64,000 nt of DNA, from NCBI RefSeq assembly GCF_003254575.1, contig NZ_QJUA01000031.1:1-64000 (forward strand), given 5' to 3'. This document shows positions 63,787 to 64,000 of this stretch, piece by piece. Under the pieces are notes generated by a model, which saw only the letters and a program-made list of their open reading frames with translations, did no database searches and was not told the origin of the DNA. Source of the stretch: Mycobacterium kyogaense. GTDB taxonomy: Bacteria > Actinomycetota > Actinomycetes > Mycobacteriales > Mycobacteriaceae. The position numbers and the translations under genes are program-made. Numbering within the stretch: position 1 is the first letter of the stretch; the number at the start of each line of letters is the position of its first letter.

Positions 63787-64000
63787 GTGACCTCAGCTGA
63801 CGATCACGCAGCACTGCTGCGCAACAAGTCCGGCACCGCGCGGGACCGCGACCCGCAGGAGCCGGTCGACGAACTGGAGATCGAGACCGCGATCGGACGC
63901 AACGTGCGGCTGCTGCGGCTCCAGCAGGGGCTCACCGTCGCCGACACCGCCGCCCGGGTCGGCATCTCGAAGGCCATGATGAGCAAGATCGAGAACGCGC
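63787..64000 (+). CDS. XRE-family transcriptional regulator, 3' end outside window
   Basis: 71 codons from GTG 63787 remain open to the right edge. Residues about 36-71 contain a lambda-repressor-type helix-turn-helix (IGRNVRLLRLQQGLTVADTA then ARVGISKAMMSKIENA). By family habit a cupin sensor domain would follow beyond the window. Start is 11 bases after the FAD oxidoreductase stop, so it is likely co-transcribed and a local regulator of the amine cluster. Confidence 0.8.
   Translation, partial: MTSADDHAALLRNKSGTARDRDPQEPVDELEIETAIGRNVRLLRLQQGLTVADTAARVGISKAMMSKIENA

Overview
The window is high-GC actinobacterial DNA (GTG starts, many 4-base ATGA/GTGA start-stop overlaps, dense operons) and almost certainly comes from a Mycobacterium/Mycolicibacterium chromosome. 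From memory, the backbone follows the M. tuberculosis order Rv3689-Rv3709c: Rv3689-3693 (DUF4129/DUF4350/MoxR2/DUF58 operon), Rv3694c-3695 (SpoIIM/RDD), glpK (Rv3696c), the Rv3699-type methyltransferase, egtE-egtA (Rv3700c-3704c), Rv3705c, Rv3707c, asd and ask. Blocks inserted into that backbone resemble a fast-growing, M. smegmatis-like relative. I see no rRNA, tRNA, CRISPR array, insertion sequence or prophage.

Layout. 1-5265: MoxR-DUF58 membrane operon whose first gene enters from the left edge. 5266-6387: a DUF559/AbiEi-like gene bracketed by inverted repeats. 6388-8177: SpoIIM and RDD membrane proteins. 8171-16062: DUF1772 and AraC regulator, carotenoid oxygenase, PadR regulator, aldo/keto reductase, prfC, SRPBCC protein and quinone reductase. 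16074-18814: glpK, a small secreted protein and a methyltransferase. 18924-24457: a 1384-residue kinase / degenerate cyclase / NTPase fusion, convergent with an EmbR-type FHA regulator. 24537-28120: a second glutamate-cysteine-ligase-like enzyme, a secreted protein, a hydrolase and a methyltransferase.

28117-37486 is the most striking block. It holds an MftD-like enzyme, MftM, a two-component system (MnoS/MnoR type), two iron-type alcohol dehydrogenases (one of them the MDO nicotinoprotein type), and a MoxR ATPase with a VWA protein, both carrying histidine-rich tracts. This looks like a mycofactocin-linked alcohol/methanol oxidation operon with its own maturation machine. 37623-38996 is dctA.

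39051-44337 is a complete ergothioneine operon, egtA-B-C-D-E, on the minus strand. 44466-47341 is a zinc-starvation island: a CobW-like protein divergent from four cysteine-free or cysteine-poor ribosomal paralogues (L28, L33, S14, S18), with two Zur-like boxes between them. 47409-54730 holds catalase, a Pro-rich membrane protein, a DhaK-DhaL fusion, a DUF4185 protein, asd and aspartokinase. 54816-56871 holds a nitroreductase and an MFS pump. 56983-64000 is a nitrogen/methylamine-type cluster: amt, a type III glutamine-synthetase-like enzyme, three glutamate-synthase-like subunits, an FAD oxidoreductase and a truncated XRE regulator, with a GlnR-like box ahead of amt.

Taken together, the inserted blocks deal with C1/alcohol oxidation, nitrogen scavenging, metal limitation and redox protection. 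Function calls rest on motifs and neighbourhood read by eye; no database search was run.
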